The notes under the pieces are model-generated. The model had not been told where the DNA came from. It worked only from the letters and a program-made list of their open reading frames with translations, and did not search any database. From assembly GCA_025618425.1 (NCBI GenBank), contig CM046842.1, positions 33,493,885-33,557,884 of the forward strand: 64,000 bases of DNA, in the 5' to 3' direction. This DNA is from Heliocidaris tuberculata (Eukaryota > Echinodermata > Echinoidea > Camarodonta > Echinometridae). Shown piece after piece: positions 52,009 to 63,589 of the stretch (within the stretch, counting starts at the first letter, position 1; every line of letters begins with the position of its first letter). The position numbers and the translations under genes are program-made.

Positions 52009-53453
52009 GTGCGTCTCAAAAAAATACTTTACACTTTTGAAATAGCTGCGAAATAAAAATGATATATGATTCTGGGGAGAAAGGTTTATATGTATGGAAA
52101 GCTCATAGACTCAGCTTTCATATGACACCAAAAAGTCCGAAAATAATTCATGCTTGGGTGTGCACTGCTCACTTTTGTAAAGGGTATGGAAATTAGGCTG
52201 CGCAGGAATGGGCCTTCCAATTTGTGAGAGGAAAGTCCTTTGGAGCTTACGGAATTGAGGATGATTTTTATGAAAAATTTATGATCAATTGAGGATGATA
52301 TGAAAAATCTATGATCAATTGTGATGAGTTTTGGGTTTGCTGAGTGAAATTTGTGGTTTATGGGATTAACATTTTATGCATGAGTGAATAGGAACTGCAT
52401 TTATTATTGTAGCATTGTAACTTTCCCTGGTAGACTCAGTGGTGTGTTCATGGGAGGCAGGATGGGGTGATGGTACATGGTGCAGGGGAGGTGAGATGTA
52501 GGGTAGGACTTTGTTGGGTAGATGGGATAAGGGTCAAGAGGACATGTATGCCCCTCCCCCCCCCCCCCCCCTCTCTCTCTCTCTCTTCCTGGGTGTGCTT
52601 GTGCATATCTTGACAATTCATATTCCTTGGTCTCCACTCCAAAATATCCAGACCACCTTCCTTATCCCGAATTCTACCTACATTTCCCAGATTGGACTGG
52701 TTGCTATTACCCATTGACACCTGAAGTCAATCACAATCTATCAGTCAATCAATCAATACCGTAAATTAGACAATCAACATTCAGCTATCAATGTATCAGT
52801 CAATCAATCGGTCAAGTCCAAATTTGGGAAATGATAGAATTCGGGATAAGGGAAGGTGGTCTGAATATTTTAGAGTGGAGACCAATGCCTATGAATCGTC
52901 AAAATATGCACCAGCACACCCAGGAAGCGAGAGAGAGAGAGGGGGGGGGGGGAATAATGACTTCTTGACCCTTATCCCATCCACCCAACAAAGTCCTACC
53001 CTATCTCACCTCCCCTGCAACATGTACCATCACCCCATCCTGACTCCGATGAACACACCACTGAGTCTACCAGGAAAAGTTACAATGCTACAATAATAAA
53101 TGCAATTCCTGTTCACTCATGCATAAAATTTTGATTTAATAAGCCATAAAATTCACTCAGCAAACCCAAACTGATCGCAATTGATCATGAATTTATCATA
53201 TCACCCTCAATTTTGTAAGCACCAAAGGACTTCCTCTCACAAATTGGAAGGCTAATTCCTGCGCAATCTAATTTTCATACCCTTTACAAATGTGAGCAGT
53301 GCTCACCCAAGCATGAATTGTTTTCGGACTTTTTGGTGTCATATGAAAGTTGATTCCATGAGCTATCCATACATATAAACCTTTTCCCCCCAGAATCATA
53401 TATTTTTTTATTTAGCAGCCATTTCAAAAGTGTAAATTTTTTTTTAGACGCAC

Positions 53454-53455
<2 letters not shown>
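52007..53455. mobile_element. foldback transposon, 1449 bp, with TA target
   Basis: The left end CCGTGCGTCT is inverse to the right end AGACGCACGG. Arms of about 650-700 bp (52007-52704 and 52808-53455) are complementary almost throughout, including a C-run/(CT)n block in one arm and (GA)n/G-run in the other. The loop is only about 100 bp. It lies between (TA)n tracts, consistent with insertion at TA as in Tc1/mariner relatives. No transposase frame is present. Short frames inside are mirrored between arms and are not genes. Confidence 0.93.

Positions 53456-53491
<36 letters not shown>
53456..53491. repeat. (TA)n right of the foldback
   Basis: TA repeats directly follow the right terminal repeat. 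Confidence 0.9.
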
Positions 53492-53502
<11 letters not shown>

Positions 53503-53504
53503 AA

Positions 53505-53690
53505 TGTGAAAGGAAATGAGAAAATAATGGTTGTGTAACTTGAAACTTAAATCAAAGTTCCCAGAGCTGTCCTCCCTTTTTAATTTTTTTTCAAAGGTTG
53601 AAAAAATGTCTCCACCGGGAATCGAACCTGGGTCGTTGGCTTAGAACACCAATGCCCTAACCACTAGACCACGGAGACATGGATTCGGCG
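53505..53690 (-). mobile_element. tRNA-Arg-like SINE, copy 1
   Basis: The tRNA-like head lies at 53608-53678 (minus), with GTCTCCG pairing to TGGAGAC, A-box TGGTCTAGTGGTTAGGGC, B-box GGTTCGATTCC, and a clean 5-bp anticodon stem around loop GTTCTAA (anticodon TCT). A tail with GGGAGGACAGCTCTGG and AACTTTGATTTAAG follows. Confidence 0.88.
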
Positions 53691-53819
53691 ACACCAGATT
53701 GACAAATCTTCAACCTTAGTAATTAATTCCTTTGTCAGGGCAGGTGAGTTTTGAACAGAGACAAGCCGCATGCCTCAGCTGGATCCAAGCGAATGCTTTG
53801 AGATACATGTATACATTAG

Positions 53820-54075
53820 AATTATTATAAACAATAGTAAGGAAATAACATATATAACAGCTTTCGACACTCTTGTGGAAATAGATACAATGCCAAAGCA
53901 AATGAGAGAATAATGGTTGAGTAACTTAAATCAAAGTATCCCAGAGCTGTCCTCCCTTTTTGATTTTTGATTTTTGATTTTTGATTTTTTTTTTTGTTGT
54001 TGTTGTTTTTGTTGTTGTTGCAAAGGTTGAAAAAATGTCTCCGCCGGGAATCGAACCCGGGTCGTTTGCCCCCGA
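53820..54075 (-). mobile_element. SINE, copy 2, 5' part truncated
   Basis: Same tail (GGACAGCTCTGG) and the B-box side of the head (GGGTTCGATTCCCGGCGGAG), with a (TTTTTGA)n/(TTG)n linker. The A-box half is replaced by unrelated repeat DNA at the CCCCCGACAAAGG junction. Confidence 0.8.
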
Positions 54076-54154
54076 CAAAGGAATTAATTAATAAGGTTGA
54101 AGATTTGTCAATCTTTCGGTCAATTGAATCTGGTGTCACCGAAACCACTGGCCC

Positions 54155-54410
54155 TTCTCCGTGGTCTAGTGGTTAAGGCATTGGCGTTCTAAACCAACGA
54201 CGCGGGTTCGATTCCTGGTGGAGATATTTTTTCAACCTTTGCAAAACAAAACAAAACAAAAAACAAACAAACAAAACAAAACAAAAAAATCAAAAAGGGA
54301 GGACAGCTCTGGGGAACTTTGATTTAAGTTACGCAACCATTATTCTCTCATTTCCTTTCGCATTGTATTTATTTCCACAAGAATTGCAAAAGCTGTTGTA
54401 TTTCCTTACA

Positions 54411-54415
<5 letters not shown>
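54155..54415 (+). mobile_element. SINE, copy 3
   Basis: tRNA-like head at 54156-54225 (TCTCCGTGGTCTAGTGGTTA, B-box GGTTCGATTCC), then an AAAAC-rich linker and the common tail AACTTTGATTTAAG…CTCTCATTTC, ending in (TA)n. Confidence 0.88.

Positions 54416-54446
<31 letters not shown>
54412..54446. repeat. (TA)n tract at SINE end
   Basis: TA repeats terminate SINE copy 3. Confidence 0.9.
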
Positions 54447-54448
<2 letters not shown>

Positions 54449-54680
54449 ATATAATTATGTATATATATTTTCTCAAATTTTCTCAAATTTTCGTCGCTCC
54501 CTGGCGTCTTCTTTAGGAGAACGATAAATTATAAGGTATCATACGAATAATTAAAATAGTATTAGTGCGCGCGTCCTTATTCAGATGAAGGTTACTTAGA
54601 AATCGTCTCTCTTAGAGATCAGACTTAGGATTCGTGCGCTTTACAATAAAAATGATGGATAAATGTAAATGAGAAAAGAG

Positions 54681-54714
<34 letters not shown>

Positions 54715-55530
54715 AATCGTATAGCTATACCGAAACGGTATAGCTATACGATGAATTTTTGTGGATTTATGTGTCTGAATGCTGACGAACGAAACGTCGT
54801 ATAACTAAACGTCGTATAACGAAACTGGGGTCAGAGCAAAGAGTTTAAATACGAAGAGTGCTCAGTCCCGAAATAAAGCACGCGTATATATTGTGGTACA
54901 TGTCGATGCCGCGGGAGGGAAGATTATAGTCTTTATCAAGATGTTTGTATTTTTTATTTCCTTTATTCTTTCTTCTTTTGCTGTACATCGCTTTTGGTAA
55001 AGCCGTAAAGGGCATAATCTTGATATTGTCCCTTAAAATACAAGCTTATGTCCCAAAACAGATAGGAATCAACATACTCTAACTGCACCATGGAGGAGAG
55101 GGAGAGAGTTGGGAGGGGGAGCTAGGAGAGATGTTTATATTTTTGTAAAAGTTATTTGCTGTGAAATTTCTATTAATGTTTATGTGATGGGGGGGGGGGG
55201 GGGGGAATGGTCCAAACATGTTCCCTGATATTAAGCTCTATATGAGCAAACACTGCGATATCTGACGGGAATGTCGAGAGAAGTAAAAAGAAATAAAATT
55301 AAAAAATAAATAAATAAAATGCTATCTTTATTTTTCTAAATGAGAATATTTCATTTGATATCATGATTTATGTAAATTTTAGGGATTATAGACGTATAAT
55401 GTAAATCTATGGCCTTATGTTAAAAGTCAAGACAGAGAAGGCTTTATTAAAATGAGATTGCGTGCGAGCAATCCCTTAAATACAAAGATTAATTAAGAGA
55501 GGCGTATCCAATTAAGATTCTCTTATTTTC
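54447..55530. other. non-coding stretch with a perfect palindrome
   Basis: Contains (TAA)n at 54681-54716, the palindrome at 54718-54750, an A-rich patch at 55290-55320 and a G run at 55190-55205. No gene is seen. Confidence 0.55.
54718..54750. repeat. perfect 15-bp inverted repeat
   Basis: CGTATAGCTATACCG, AAA, CGGTATAGCTATACG. Each arm also contains the internal palindrome TATAGCTATA. Nearby CGTCGTATAACGAAAC recurs in related form at 58985-59040. Confidence 0.85.
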
Positions 55531-55776
55531 ATTGGTGTCGTATCCAGGAATGCACGTGCCCTACGTGCCAGCCACAACCAAATCTGACATATCTTATAGT
55601 TACACATCGAATGAAAAGAGTTGTGTGCCCCCCCCCCCCCCGGCACAGAAAGAACATGAAAAATGTGACTTTTTTTCCCTTGCTTGTCTGAAAATTCAGA
55701 ATAGACAGCATCTCATGATTTTTTGTTTGTCAGGCGTGAGCCCCCCCCCCCCTGCATTCCTGGATACTCCACCAAT
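55531..55776. mobile_element. MITE with GTATCCAGGAATGCA ends (246 bp)
   Basis: The left end ATTGGTGTCGTATCCAGG… and the right end …CCTGGATACTCCACCAAT are inverted over 24 bp with two to three mismatches. The interior has C runs and TTGCTTGTCTGAAAATTCAG. Confidence 0.8.
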
Positions 55777-55961
55777 ATAAATAACTTTTAAGTTATTTGT
55801 AATATTCTGCTGTAGCAGTTAGAGACGACAGGCGAAGAAAACAGTATAGGGCTATTTTGAATTGAATTAACTAGTAACCAACAATAGCAGCTGATGATAT
55901 AATTTAATTACCAGTCCTATTATGTCTTTGTAGGAATATCCCATTCCTTTTGCCCCATCCC

Positions 55962-56015
<54 letters not shown>

Positions 56016-56584
56016 CTCCCCCCCCCCTCTCACAGGCTGTCATTTTCTAATAATCTCTTATTCTCTTATTCTCTCTTACAACCGATCTATAAAAATGACT
56101 CCAATATAGAAATGAGGACAAAATAATGATCTCTTATTGTTGTTTTTTTTCCTTCACTGGTTCAATTTAATGATCGAGATCGACCACCAACACCATGCAA
56201 TCCCATTCTTCACATCCATGACAGAATAGAAGGCGCTGATCCGGGGGGGGGGGGGGCGAATAGACCGCGCCCCCTTTTTGGAACCCAACTGGCATACCCT
56301 AAGTACACAATAAAAAAAAATTGCCCCTTTAATTGTGTACTTTTCCGCTCTGTGCCCCCTCCTCTACAAACTCCTGTATCCGCCCCTGGAATAGGAATTA
56401 CATTCTTTTGAACTACAAACTACAGGTATACACGGACTCTGGCCTAAAATGTAAATAAAACCGGATAGAGCACCATTACTTTGGGAGCCTACGAGGCTAA
56501 CAATGTTGGTCTATTAACCCTCCGAGAAAACTTGTAAAAAAGCCCAAAAATACACCCCGCAAGACTGACGTGACAGTCCGGGCA
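55777..56584. other. non-coding stretch
   Basis: Holds the (CT)n array at 55964-56011, a G run at 56242-56254 and no coding frame. Confidence 0.6.
55964..56011. repeat. (CT)n microsatellite
   Basis: About 24 CT units followed by C/T-rich DNA. Confidence 0.95.
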
Positions 56585-56945
56585 TGGACGAGTGGCGGAT
56601 TTAGGGGGGGGGGCACAATCCCGGCCCATGCCCCCTCCCCTTTTTTAAAGAAAGTCATACATCATTTCCCCGGGCCTTTTTTAAAAAATTGTTTTGGAGG
56701 GCCGGCGAGAAGAAGAAAAAAAATCTTTTCACCCCTCCCCCCCCCCCCCACTGAGCAACTTTTTGAGGACTGGCGAAAAAAATTATTCTCCCCCCCCCCC
56801 CCCCCACGGAGCAAATTTTGGAGGAATGGTGAGAAGAAAAAAAATACGAATCTCCCTTCTAGCAGTTCCAAAATATTGACAGCCCTGCATTTGTGCCACC
56901 CCCCCCTTTTTTTTTTTTACTACATCCTGCATTCGCCCCTGTCAT
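56585..56945. mobile_element. poly-C/poly-G rich DNA element remnant, second copy
   Basis: Recurring blocks CACTGAGCAACTTTTTGAGG, GGCGA(G)AA and AATTTTGGAG(G) match the 29660-30100 element. It starts AGTGGCGGATTTAGGGGG and ends near GCATTCGCCCCTG. Three internal sub-repeats of about 60-65 bp are visible. Confidence 0.6.
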
Positions 56946-57481
56946 GGACTGTCAGTGTCAGGCCATAATAGGGTTCAGAAGCCCCCTCCCACTACATTGT
57001 CGGTCTCGTTGGCTGAAGTCAAAGTAAACGACGATCAGCAAGTAAAAAACTTTGATGAGCGAAGTTTGAGGAGAACACCTTTGGCAAACTGACAGAGTTC
57101 CATCGGCAACGTCACCACCTCGATCGGGATCGCAGAGGGGTAGACCTAGCCCTAGCTAGAGCTAGACACCTTGTCGGTCGCTATTCAGCTCAGCTATTTT
57201 ATGATTGCATGATCTCACATCAGTCATTTTGGCTAAGCGTAATTCGGTGGTAGAACATTGATTATATAATACATTGAATTTTGCCTCTGGTACATTAGAA
57301 ATATAATAGTGAACTGGAATTTAGTGAGAGTTTCTTCTAATACCGGCTAGGCTGGGCCCCTGGGCGGGCGGACATACGTCTGCTACATGGTCGTCTGCTA
57401 GCGCACGATCTCATTGGATGTCGTGATCTCACGTGATCGATACTGCACGCCCACATTACGTCATCAATAACAACAAACGGT
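56946..57481. other. non-coding stretch
   Basis: Moderately GC-rich, with short CTAGCCCTAGCTAGAGCTAG palindromic text at 57150. No gene is recognised. Confidence 0.5.
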
Positions 57482-57486
57482 TTCAC

Positions 57487-58650
57487 GTGTTATATGACAA
57501 ATTATTTTTTTGGTCAAAAGCATGCATATTCCCGGGGATTTATGGGGGGTTTAAATGACGCATCGAGCCTTAATTATACACTTTCAGAGCTTTAAATTTC
57601 ATGTAAATTACATTTTTCATAATTTCAAATAAATACTAGGGGAATTAAAATCATTTCAAAATCCCTCTTTTCATGTGTTAACCTATGGGAGCTGGAAGGC
57701 CAAAAGCATGCATATTCCCGGGGATTTATGGGGGGTTTACTGGACTCATTGAGCCTTAATTATACATTTTCAGAGCTTTAAATTTCATGTAAATCACAGT
57801 TTTTATATTTTCAAATAAAAACTATGGGAATTATAATCATCCTAATATTCCTTGTTTTCGCGTGTAAACCTATGGCAGGCGAGATTGTTTTGGTCAAAAG
57901 CATGCATATTCCCCGGGATTTATGTGGGGTCTTTTCAATTTTTTGAACCTTCAGTAAGCTTGTTCAAAGCCTCAAATTACATGTAAATCACAGTTTTTAT
58001 ATTTTCAAATAAAAACTATGGGAATTATAATCATCCTAAAATTCCTTGTTTTCGCGTGTAAACCTATGGCAGGCGAGACTTTTTGGGGGTCAAAAGCATG
58101 CATATTCCCTGGGATTTATGCGGGGTCTGTTCGACTAGTTGAGACTTAATCATACATTTTCAGAGCTTTAAATTTTATTTAAGTCACATTTTTCAAAATT
58201 TTAATCTAATTCTGGGGGAATTATAATCATTCAAAAATCCCTGTTTTTGCGTGTTAACCTATGGGAGCTGGAAGGCCAAAAGCATGCATATTCCCGGGGA
58301 TTTATGTGGGGTCCCTTCCACTTTTTGAGCCATCATTAATCTTGTTCAGAGTCTCAAATTACATGTAAGCCACATTTACATGAAATTCAAGGAAATACCA
58401 GAGGAACTATAATCATTCTTAAAATCCATGTTTTCACGTGTTAACCCTATGGCAGATGATTATGTCAAAAAGCAGGCATGATCCCGGGGATTCATACTGG
58501 CATTCATTGATAATAAAGGTTCAATAAATGTTTTTTGAACTATCCATCCTTTCTCTCATGCAAAAATCAGACCTGAAAAAGATAGAGTAAGATATGAAAT
58601 ATCAAGAAAAAATGAGACATCTTTTCACGTGTTATACCTATGGCGAACGT
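57487..58650. repeat. ~190-bp satellite array, about six units
   Basis: The block AAAAGCATGCATATTCCC recurs with CATGCATATT at 57521, 57707, 57901, 58097 and 58283, and a mutated unit near 58473 (spacing 186, 194, 196, 186, 190). Each unit also carries CGTGT(T/A)AACCTATGG and TTTCATGTAAAT. Confidence 0.95.
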
Positions 58651-59061
58651 ATTTTTCCGAGTCTATTTTAACACAGCAATTTACGTCCGCCGAATGTACT
58701 ACGGAAGTAGGTGAGAGTAATCTGTCTTGATACTATTAAGAGTCTTTGGTCAGAGCATCGTTTCGAACTAGAACTTGATAACGAATCAACTTTCCGTGTG
58801 TGTCTGAACGTATGGCGACCATAGAACTGTATAACTGGGCGGGGCTTAACGTGAGCGCGCGCGAAAGGTGTCCTTACCAAGGGGCTTGGACTGGCGGCGA
58901 CCATAACAGCATGCGCAGTGGAAAACTGCGCATCTATACGATGTTTTTCTAATCGGTCGAGGTATGTGTCTGAACGGTCCGTAGGCTTTACGATGAAAAT
59001 TTTATACGACGTTTCTTTATCGAGTTTCGGTATAAACGTTTTGTGTCTGAACAGGGGGGTA
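58651..59061. other. non-coding stretch with TGTGTCTGAACG motifs
   Basis: TGTGTCTGAAC occurs three times (about 58798, 58966, 59041), with related text near 54774. It may be remnants of DNA-transposon ends. A 141-codon minus-strand frame here has no domain. Confidence 0.45.
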
Positions 59062-59079
59062 TACACATTTATGCACACT

Positions 59080-59935
59080 TCTTCTCTTAGCACCTAGTGA
59101 CGAGCTATTCCATTAACCATTTTATAAATGAACCCCAGTGCTTGGAATCCAGTTTGCATACATTACTTGTTGTCCGGCAAGTCTCCGGCAAGCTTTCAGG
59201 TTGTCAAGAACAACCTTTGTTTGAAAGGTATGTATAAAATTTGCATACATTACCGAAGCGGTCTATTGACTGATAGACTGACAAATCTTCAACCTTATTA
59301 ATTAATTCCTTTGTCGGGGGCAGGTGAGTTTTGAACAAAGACAAGCCGCATGCTTCAGCTGGATCCAAGCGAATGCTTTGAGATACATGTATACTACATT
59401 AGAATTTCAGAAAGGGAGGACAGCTCTGGGGAACTTTGATTTATTTATTTATTCTCTCGTTTTCATTTCTCACAATTATAATTATTTCCACGAGAGTTGC
59501 CAAAGCTCTATGTTATCTCCTTACAATTGTTTATAATTATTCTAATGTATACATGTATCTCAAAGCATTCGCTTGGATCCAGCTGAGGCATGCGGCTTAT
59601 CTTTGTTCAAAACTCACCTGCCCCCGACAAAGGAATTAATTAATGAGGTTGAAGATTTGTCAGTCTATCGGTCAATAGACCGGTTCTGTAATGTATACAA
59701 ATTTATGCACAGTTCTTCTCTGAGCACCTAGTGACGAGCTATTCCATCAACCTGCTTTTTATAAATGAGCCTCAATGCTTGGAATCCAGTTTGCATACAT
59801 TACTTGGTGTTATGTCCGGCAAACCTCCGGCAAGCTTTCAGGTTGTCAAGAACAACCTTTGTTTGAAGGGTATATATAAAATTTGCATACACTACCGAAG
59901 CGGTCTATTGAATCTGGTGGCGCCAAAATCACTGG
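59080..59935. repeat. compound direct and inverted repeat next to a SINE
   Basis: A ~190-bp block (GAGCACCTAGTGACGAGCTA-type text to ACCGAAGCGGTCTATTGA) occurs at about 59088-59275 and 59722-59910 in direct orientation. Between them, 59279-59402 is the inverse of about 59535-59663, including ATCCAAGCGAATGCTTTGAG. A SINE tail fragment (59405-59530) is the loop. Part of the same block is at 53700-53820. Confidence 0.85.
59405..59530 (+). mobile_element. SINE tail fragment, copy 4
   Basis: GGGAGGACAGCTCTGGGG to TATCTCCTTACAAT matches the 3' half of the other SINE copies; the tRNA head is missing. Confidence 0.75.
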
Positions 59936-60165
59936 CCTGTCTCCGTTGTCTAGTGGTTAAGGCATTGACGTTCTCAGCCAACGACCTGGGTTCGATTCCC
60001 CGGCGGAGACATTTTTTCAACCTTTGCAAAAATTTCAAAAAGGGAGGACAGCTCTGGGGAACTTTGATTTAAGCTACGCAACCATTATTCTCTCATTTTC
60101 ATTTCTCACAATTATAATTATTTCCACGAGAGTTGAGAGCTGTTGTATATGTTATTTCCTTACAA

Positions 60166-60170
<5 letters not shown>
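59936..60170 (+). mobile_element. SINE, copy 5
   Basis: tRNA-like head at 59939-60010, 72 bases, with 7-bp acceptor pairing GTCTCCG/CGGAGAC, A-box TGTCTAGTGGTTAAGGC and B-box GGTTCGATTCC. Anticodon loop GTTCTCA (TCT); the anticodon stem has one mismatch. The tail ends in (TA)n. Confidence 0.88.

Positions 60171-60230
<60 letters not shown>
60167..60230. repeat. (TA)n tract
   Basis: About 30 TA units after SINE copy 5. Confidence 0.95.
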
Positions 60231-60233
<3 letters not shown>

Positions 60234-60318
60234 TGACAGATATTTATATACCGATCGTTAGTTGGTCGGTACGCATACGAACGTATTGATGATTGCTTAT
60301 ATATATTTTATACATATA

Positions 60319-62060
60319 TAGCAAAGGTTGGTTGATTGGGCTTGTATATTTCTCATGATGGATTTTTTTTTCCTTGCACATTTAATCTTGATTTTTGGTT
60401 GGTTTGGCTTGCACATCCATAATGATGCTGACTTGGTTTAGGTTCTGTATTTTTAACGATTGTTGTTGGTTGGGCTTGTAAATTGATAATGATGGACGGC
60501 TGTTTGGGCTTTTCAATGATAGTGATTGTTTGGTTGGGCTTGTACAGATCTATTACAACGGTTGGTTTGAAGTGTACGTCTATGATGATTAATTGGTTTG
60601 TCTTTTGTATTTATAATAATAATTGGTAGGGTGAGCTTATACATTTATAATGATGACTGATTTGGTAGGCTTGTATATTTTTAATGTTGGTTTGCTGGTT
60701 CGGTATGTACATCTATTGTCGTTGATTGGTTGTCTTTGTACATTTACAATGATGATTGGTCGGTTGGGCTTGTCAATTTATAATCATGGTTGTTTGGTCG
60801 AGCTTGTACCGTTTAAAACGACAGTTGGTTGGGTGGGCTTCTATATCTGAAATGATTGTTGCTTGGATAGAGTTGTACATGTATACTGATGAATTCCCCC
60901 CCCCCCCCCCCTGTACATTTATACTAAGTTTTGGTTTGTTGGGTGTGTACATTTATAATGATGATTGGTTGGTTGATTGGTTGGGCTTGTACAAATCTAT
61001 TACAATGGTTGGCTCGAAGTGTACATCTATGATTATTCATTGGTTTGTCTTCTGTATTTCTAATAATAATTGGTGGGGTGGGCTTATACATTTATAATGA
61101 TGGTTGATTGGGTAGGCTTGTACATTTATAATATTGGTTTGCTGGTTCGGTATGTACATCTATTGTCGTTGATTGGTTGTCTTTGTACATCTATAATGAT
61201 GATTGGTCGGTTGGGCTTGTCAATTTATAATTAGGGTTGTTTGGTTGAGCTTGTATCGTTTAAAACGATAGTTGGCTGGGTGGGCTTCTATATTTAAAAT
61301 GATGGTTGCGTGGATAGGGTTGTACATTTTATAATGATGGACATTTTTCCCCTGTAAATTTATACTAATTTTTGGTTGGTTGGACGTGTACATTTATACT
61401 TATTTTTTGTTGGTTGGGCTTGCACTTTCATAATGATGGTGGCTTGGTTTGGCCTGTGTGTTTATAATGATGACTGGTTGATTAGGATAGTATGTTAATA
61501 ATAATGGTTGGTAGTTCCAGCTTGTACAAAATTTATAATGTTGGTTTGCTGGTTTGGCTTGTACATTTATAATGATCATTGGTTAGCTGTACTTCTATAC
61601 TTTTATAATGACTGTTGATTGGTCAAGCTTGTATATTTATAATGTTGGTTTGTTGGTTTGGCTTGTACATTTGTAATGATCATTGGTTAGCTGTACTTAT
61701 ATACATTTATAATGACTGTTGGTTTGTCAAGCTTGTATATTTATAATGTTGGTGTGCAGATTTGGCTTGTACATTTATAATAATCATTGGTTAGCTGTAC
61801 TTCTGTACATTTATAATGACTGCTGGTTGGTCAAGCTTGTATATTTATACATTTATTTGTATATTTATAAAGATGGGATGGTTGGTTTGTCTCGTATACG
61901 TTTATACTGAATTTTGGTTGGCTGGTCTTGTATGTTTTTTAATAACGGTTGTTTTAGTAGGATTTGTACATTTATAATTTTGGCTTGCTGGTTGGACTTT
62001 TACATTTATAATGTTAGTTTGTTGTTCTTGTACATTTTTAATAACGGTAGTTTTGGTCGA
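60319..62060. repeat. degenerate minisatellite with ~445-bp higher-order period
   Basis: A unit of about 55-60 bp built on GGTTGGTTGGGCTTGTACAT followed by TTATAATGATG recurs throughout. Long segments also repeat: 60544-60890 matches 60989-61335 (offset about 445), for example CATCTATTGTCGTTGATTGG. Frames inside are repeat translation. Confidence 0.9.
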
Positions 62061-62460
62061 GTTTTTACAGTATTGTAGGTTAGATTGTTTTGCATAATAC
62101 ATGTATATTGATTCCCCCCCCCCCCCGGATAGGTTCGCAAAGTTAAATTTATGTTTTTATATATTTTTCCTTCATATGGTCGATCTGCGTACTTAAATTG
62201 CATATTTACATTGATATCTACTGGTGGGATGTTGTGGCTTGATGGTTGGTATGAAGACTTTACACGTTTAATGTGTGGATGGATGATTTGCTTGAATGTG
62301 ACGTGTTATTACTTATATCAAAGTCTTGTATATTTATATTTGCTGATCGTCATTAAATTAGGTTTGCGTAATGCTATCATATAGTTTTTCACTGGCTTTG
62401 TCTGTTTGCATTATTTCAATGCTCTCTTTAAAAAAAACAACACAAAAAAAAAAAAAAAAA
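62061..62460. other. non-coding stretch
   Basis: A C run at 62114-62127, AT-rich DNA, then an A homopolymer ending at 62464. No gene is seen. Confidence 0.55.
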
Positions 62461-62466
62461 AAAACG

Positions 62467-62630
62467 AGTGATCACTGACGTCACTCCTTGGGGGAGTGAA
62501 AATAGAGTGAAATCTCCTATTGGAGAGCACTCGAAAGTCACTCGATATTCACTCATAAACAAGTGATCACTCACGTCACTCCCGGGGGAGTGAAAATATA
62601 GTGAAAATCACTCTTTTTTTAGAGTGGTTG
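62467..62630. repeat. ~104-bp imperfect tandem duplication rich in GAGTGA/TCACTC
   Basis: AGTGATCACTGACGTCACTC (62467) and AGTGATCACTCACGTCACTC (62572) begin two units that both continue GGGGGAGTGAAAATA. Internal CACTC/GAGTG inversions can fold. Confidence 0.85.
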
Positions 62631-63199
62631 CTTGGTTGGTCCTTCACAGTTAGCCTTATTTTTTTTATTTTTTTTATTTTTTTCATTTGAGGGGTGGTTG
62701 TTTAAATTTGTTCAGTGATATAAGTGTTGGTGAGACTTGTAAATTTGTATTTTTGAGCTTCTTATTTTAAGTGGGGATTGATTAATCGAATTTAATTTAT
62801 CCACAGTAAAGGACTGCTTTTCAGCAAGTCGATGTGATGAACGTACAACTAATATTGAAATCATATCATATACAATGTAAATACACAGAAAAACATCAGA
62901 AAGATGCATGCATAACAACAAGATATGAGTAGGTTTACATAATACAGGATACAAAGTAGCCCAAAAGGACTGCTTTTCAGCAAGTCCTTGTGATTAACGT
63001 AACACGAATATAGAAATCATGTATATAAATACACAGAAAATCAACTTAGGTATAACATGCATGACCACATGAATTGAGTAAGATAAAATAATGAAGAATA
63101 ACAAACATAAAGATAATTGATGTGCACCACTCTCTCTTACTCACAAGGCACGTCAGGGGCGCATACCTAAAAGGAAGCAGGGTTTACCCCCCCCCCCCC
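62631..63199. other. non-coding stretch
   Basis: T-rich, then AT-rich DNA. AAGGACTGCTTTTCAGCAAGTC occurs at about 62809 and again at about 62965, marking a ~156-bp diverged duplication. No gene is seen. Confidence 0.55.
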
Positions 63200-63380
63200 C
63201 CCGAAGATTAGAGTCCGAAGATGATACTGGGTTCTATTTCATTTTCGGAATTACAAACCTTGGAAATTTTTACGAACCTTCAGTCTGTTGAGCTTTCGGA
63301 ATAACGAACCTTTCGAATCAATGAACATGAATTCGGATCACTTCGGAATTATGAACCTTCATAAAAACGAACCTTGAAGC
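63200..63380. repeat. TTCGGAATTACGAACC repeat cluster, copy 2
   Basis: Shares TTCATTTTCGGAATTA(C/T), ACGAACCTT and CTTCGGAATTATGA with 51540-51890, and also follows a homopolymer run (C at 63187-63202). Confidence 0.75.
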
Positions 63381-63491
63381 TGCCGTCTTGAAAGATATGA
63401 AAGGCCAGGTCATCAATGAAACATCCTCAGAAGAAAAAAAATCCTAAACCGAAACAAACAAAATGAAATTTTGATATTAGTTGAAGATCCC

Positions 63492-63492
<1 letters not shown>

Positions 63493-63528
<36 letters not shown>
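63493..63528. repeat. (GA)n microsatellite
   Basis: Eighteen GA units. Confidence 0.95.
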
Positions 63529-63531
<3 letters not shown>

Positions 63532-63589
63532 CAGCTATTTGGCTTCCATCGGAAAACCACGGATGCCAGAGCATCGCTTCACTAACCCA

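Noticed and set aside
57487..58650. CRISPR-like array of regular repeats
   Set aside because: The whole 190-bp unit is homologous between copies; there are no unique spacers and the genome is metazoan.
58668..59093. 141-codon minus-strand frame
   Set aside because: No recognisable motif, overlaps repeated TGTGTCTGAACG segments and has no start or splice context.
59939..60010. Possible functional tRNA-Arg gene
   Set aside because: Box A and B and the acceptor stem are good, but the same sequence recurs with a shared non-tRNA tail and (TA)n end in several copies, which marks a SINE.
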